DNA of 64,000 bases from Acinetobacter colistiniresistens (GTDB lineage Bacteria; Pseudomonadota; Gammaproteobacteria; Pseudomonadales; Moraxellaceae), in NCBI RefSeq assembly GCF_024582815.1, contig NZ_CP102099.1, positions 1 through 64,000 on the forward strand, given 5' to 3'. The notes under the pieces are model-generated. The model saw nothing but the letters and a program-made list of their open reading frames with translations, was not told the origin of the DNA and made no database searches. Position numbers and translations under genes: made by a program. Positions 61,547 to 64,000 of this stretch are shown here, one piece after another (positions within the stretch are counted from its first letter, which is position 1; each line of letters opens with the position of its first letter).

Positions 61547-62470
61547 CTAATCTTGTACTGAGAATAATCCCGTTGATAAATAACGATCACCACGGTCACA
61601 GATAATGCAGACAATCACCGCATCTGGTTTTTCTTCTGCGATTTTAATTGATGCCCACACTGCGCCACCAGAAGATGTTCCTGCACTGATGCCCTCAGTA
61701 CGCGCCAGCTTACGCATGGTCTTTTCCGCTTCAATCTGAGGAATATCAATGATGCGGTCGACACGGCTACGGTCAAAAATGGTCGGCAAATATTCTTCTG
61801 GCCAGCGACGAATCCCTGCAATGCTGGAACCATCCGAAGGCTGTAAGCCCACAATTTGAATATCAGGATTTTGTTGCTTGAGATATTTGGAAACGCCCAT
61901 GATGGTTCCAGTGGTCCCCATTGAGCTGACAAAGTGAGTAATTTTCCCACCTGTTTGCTTCCAGATTTCTGGACCTGTGGTCAGGTAATGTGCCTCGACA
62001 TTGTCAGGGTTACCGAACTGGTTCAACACAAAGCCTTTACCTTCTGCCTGCATTTGCAGTGCAAGATCACGTGCTCCTTCCATGCCTTGCTGCTGCGTAA
62101 CTTCAATCAACTCAGCCCCATAAGCCAACATCGCATCTTTACGCTCTTGGCTCATATTGTTCGGCATGATCAACTTCATTTTATAGCCGCGCATGGCTGC
62201 AACCATGGCCAACGCGATCCCGGTATTACCACTGGTCGCTTCGATTAAGGTATCCCCTGGTTGAATCTGGCCCCGTTTTTCCGCCTGAATAATCATGTTA
62301 TAGGCTGGACGATCTTTCACCGATCCTGCGGGGTTATTACCTTCTAATTTTGCTAATACCGTGGCTTGGGTATGACACGCTAAACGCTGCAAACGCACCA
62401 AAGGGGTTTTACCGACATAATCATCCAGTAAAAATTCATCTGCTAAAAAATCAGTTTGCGTATTCGTCAT
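61547..62470 (-). CDS. cysM: Cysteine synthase B
   Basis: 307 aa from ATG 62470. Makes cysteine from O-acetylserine and sulfide or thiosulfate. PLP-binding Lys52 in NPAGSVKDRPA, the substrate loop ATSGNTGIALA, the phosphate-binding GTTGTIMG and the CysM-type RRWPEEYLP segment. A longer frame begins at 62530 but its first 20 residues do not look like the family. Divergent from the GacS-type kinase gene. Confidence 0.94.
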   Translation of the reverse strand: MTNTQTDFLADEFLLDDYVGKTPLVRLQRLACHTQATVLAKLEGNNPAGSVKDRPAYNMIIQAEKRGQIQPGDTLIEATSGNTGIALAMVAAMRGYKMKLIMPNNMSQERKDAMLAYGAELIEVTQQQGMEGARDLALQMQAEGKGFVLNQFGNPDNVEAHYLTTGPEIWKQTGGKITHFVSSMGTTGTIMGVSKYLKQQNPDIQIVGLQPSDGSSIAGIRRWPEEYLPTIFDRSRVDRIIDIPQIEAEKTMRKLARTEGISAGTSSGGAVWASIKIAEEKPDAVIVCIICDRGDRYLSTGLFSVQD

Positions 62471-62619
62471 GATCGACACCGATATTAAGGTGGCGACTAT
62501 TGTATGAAAAAAACGGCAATACTGCACCATTTCACTCTGCTTTTTATTGCCAAGCAGATGTCCTTGATTTTCACAAAGCGTGCTAAGATGTTGCGCAGAA
62601 TGATAAATCTGACCGCACT

Positions 62620-64000
62620 ATGTCAAATTTCAATAAGACCATATCGAAACGTTTACGCCTCAATCATGCTTATGGGCAGTTGATTGCACTGATTCTTGTG
62701 CCAATTGCAATTTTGACCAGTGTAGGGATTCTTTGGGTTTTAGCAGAAACAACCAATTCAGCCAAACAACAACAACGCTCAGATGCTGCTGCGATTTTGG
62801 CGCGTTATCACCAAACCGCAAATGATTTATTACGCTTGGTACAAGAACAACCAGATCAATATGATCGCGCTCAAAACATTATGCAAAAAATGTTTGATGA
62901 GAAGAACTTACAGCGTGCAGTCTTGATTGACAACAAAGGCCAAACCTATCTCAGTGTCGGGTATCAAAACAACCGGTTTTGGCCCAGTTTTCCAGAAAAT
63001 CGTAATTTTTTCGGCCCAATTCCGCATAATCACAACAGTATTTATGGTTCAAAATTAGACAGCAGCAATTCAGATTCAGTCTGGTTGATGATTGAACTCG
63101 ATAACCAACCACTCGAATTAGCACGCTACAAAATTCTGTTATCTCTGGTCGTGACCGGACTGATGACCTTACTGATTTTATTGTTCTGTTTAAACGTTTT
63201 CTCACGTCGCTGGCTCGCACCGCTCTATGAAATCCGCATGCAGATGCAACGTCTCAATGCCGACACCCTAGATCAGCATATTGTGGTGAACAGTACCGGT
63301 GAACTGCGTTTACTGCAGCGTGATATTGCCAATGTGGTGAAACGTCTGCATTTCAGTTTTTTAGAATTAAAAGAACATACCGAACAAACCGAAGAAGATT
63401 TACGCCGAACACTGGATACCTTAGAAGTTCAGAACATTACCTATCGCCAGGCGCGTGACCAAGCAATTTCATCAAACCAGTCTAAATCGGTGTTCTTGGC
63501 CAACATCAGTCATGAACTCAGAACACCGCTAAACAGTATTGATGGCTTTATTCACTTATTACTACGCCAACAAAACCTCAGCAATGAGCAGAACCTTTAC
63601 CTGCAAACCATTCGCAAATCTTCTGCTCACTTATTGGCGCTGATTAATGATGTACTGGATTTCTCAAAAATTGATGCAGGTAAACTCGAACTCGAAACGG
63701 CTCCTTTTGACCTTGAAGAAGCTATTTTTGATGTGATGGATATGCTCTCGCCTTTGGCTGCACAAAAGCATATCAATATGGCGTTTTACTATGCAGAGAA
63801 CATTCCCAAGCATGTGGTCGGTGATGCGCTACGCTTTAAGCAAATCCTGACCAACCTGATTTCCAATGCGATCAAGTTCACCCCTGATGGTGAAATCATC
63901 GTGCGGGTACGTATGGAAGATGATGAGATCGGGCAATGTTTACTGCATTTTAGTGTTCAAGACAGCGGCATTGGTCTGAGTGGCACTGATCGTAAAAAGC
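62620..64000 (+). CDS. gacS: GacS/BarA-type hybrid sensor histidine kinase (partial)
   Basis: The first 460 residues are in the window and the gene continues beyond it. An N-terminal membrane helix (about 20-42), a periplasmic domain, a second helix near 167-190, then HAMP (190-245), a coiled segment and HisKA with His298 (FLANISHELRTPLNS). The ATPase begins with the N-box LTNLISNAIKFT and G1 DSGIGL. Receiver and Hpt domains are expected beyond the edge. In Acinetobacter GacS-GacA controls motility, virulence and phenylacetate use. Gene context (cysM, rlmD, relA) agrees with barA in E. coli. Confidence 0.88.
   Translation, partial: MSNFNKTISKRLRLNHAYGQLIALILVPIAILTSVGILWVLAETTNSAKQQQRSDAAAILARYHQTANDLLRLVQEQPDQYDRAQNIMQKMFDEKNLQRAVLIDNKGQTYLSVGYQNNRFWPSFPENRNFFGPIPHNHNSIYGSKLDSSNSDSVWLMIELDNQPLELARYKILLSLVVTGLMTLLILLFCLNVFSRRWLAPLYEIRMQMQRLNADTLDQHIVVNSTGELRLLQRDIANVVKRLHFSFLELKEHTEQTEEDLRRTLDTLEVQNITYRQARDQAISSNQSKSVFLANISHELRTPLNSIDGFIHLLLRQQNLSNEQNLYLQTIRKSSAHLLALINDVLDFSKIDAGKLELETAPFDLEEAIFDVMDMLSPLAAQKHINMAFYYAENIPKHVVGDALRFKQILTNLISNAIKFTPDGEIIVRVRMEDDEIGQCLLHFSVQDSGIGLSGTDRKK

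Overview
The window reads as the chromosome of an Acinetobacter species (Gammaproteobacteria, Moraxellaceae). Evidence: an rrn operon of the order 16S-tRNA-Ile-tRNA-Ala-23S-5S, low-GC housekeeping genes, a GigA/GigB-type phosphatase/STAS pair, a solitary gspE, and a cysM-exonuclease-rlmD-relA block next to a divergent GacS/BarA-type kinase. The species cannot be named from the sequence alone.

Layout. 1-5397: complete rRNA operon on the minus strand, with two tandem promoters at about 5598-5765. 5958-10767: mlaA, gigA, gigB, a nitrilase-family amidase, a small secreted protein and ohr, all plus strand. 10835-17035: gspE (minus), then a DUF432-like protein plus MscS channel (plus), then a 955-aa DUF2339 membrane protein (minus). 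17224-23880: polA, then an acyltransferase-3 gene destroyed after codon 6 by an IS256-family element that itself carries an IS3-family element. 23922-29057 (minus): ppx-accA-tilS-proC-yggT. 29331-31900 (plus): trxA, rho and an Ala-rich small lipoprotein with a structured leader. 31999-38899 (minus): rpmI-rplT and pheS-pheT-ihfA, separated by small accessory genes (NADAR, ParB-like, two unknowns). 39136-41701: an MFS transporter truncated by a second copy of the same IS3 element. 41735-44709 (minus): accessory genes (YqaA-like, arylamine N-acetyltransferase, YfcG-like GST, unknowns). 44867-47346 (minus): thrS-infC, with infC starting at ATT. 47609-49258: acyl-CoA synthetase. 49306-54616 (minus): seven-gene run pcnB-folK-panB-panC-rapZ-hpr-darP. 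54757-55957 (minus): mazG-comEA. 56060: SDR oxidoreductase. 56879-62470 (minus): cysM, exonuclease, rlmD, relA. 62620 to the end: GacS/BarA-type hybrid kinase, cut by the window edge.

How it fits together. Most of the window is core chromosome: translation (rRNA, thrS, infC, rpmI, rplT, pheST, rlmD, darP), RNA handling (rho, pcnB, rapZ), envelope (mlaA, mscS, T2SS ATPase), stress signalling (gigAB, relA, ppx, ohr, trxA, gacS) and cofactor synthesis (panBC, folK). In E. coli thrS-infC-rpmI-rplT-pheS-pheT-ihfA is one cluster. Here it keeps the same order and strand but is split into three pieces by accessory genes, with intrinsic terminators after infC and after rplT.

The clearest unusual events are the mobile elements. 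Exact target duplications (TCAAGTTC for IS256, ATT and CTG for the two IS3 copies) allow the ancestral acyltransferase and MFS genes to be reconstructed. I found no CRISPR array, prophage, integron or obvious defence island. The less explained items are the NADAR/ParB-like gene pair, the hairpin-plus-U8 leader before the Ala-rich lipoprotein, a three-stem intergenic repeat next to cysM, and a tail-anchored protein of unknown function.
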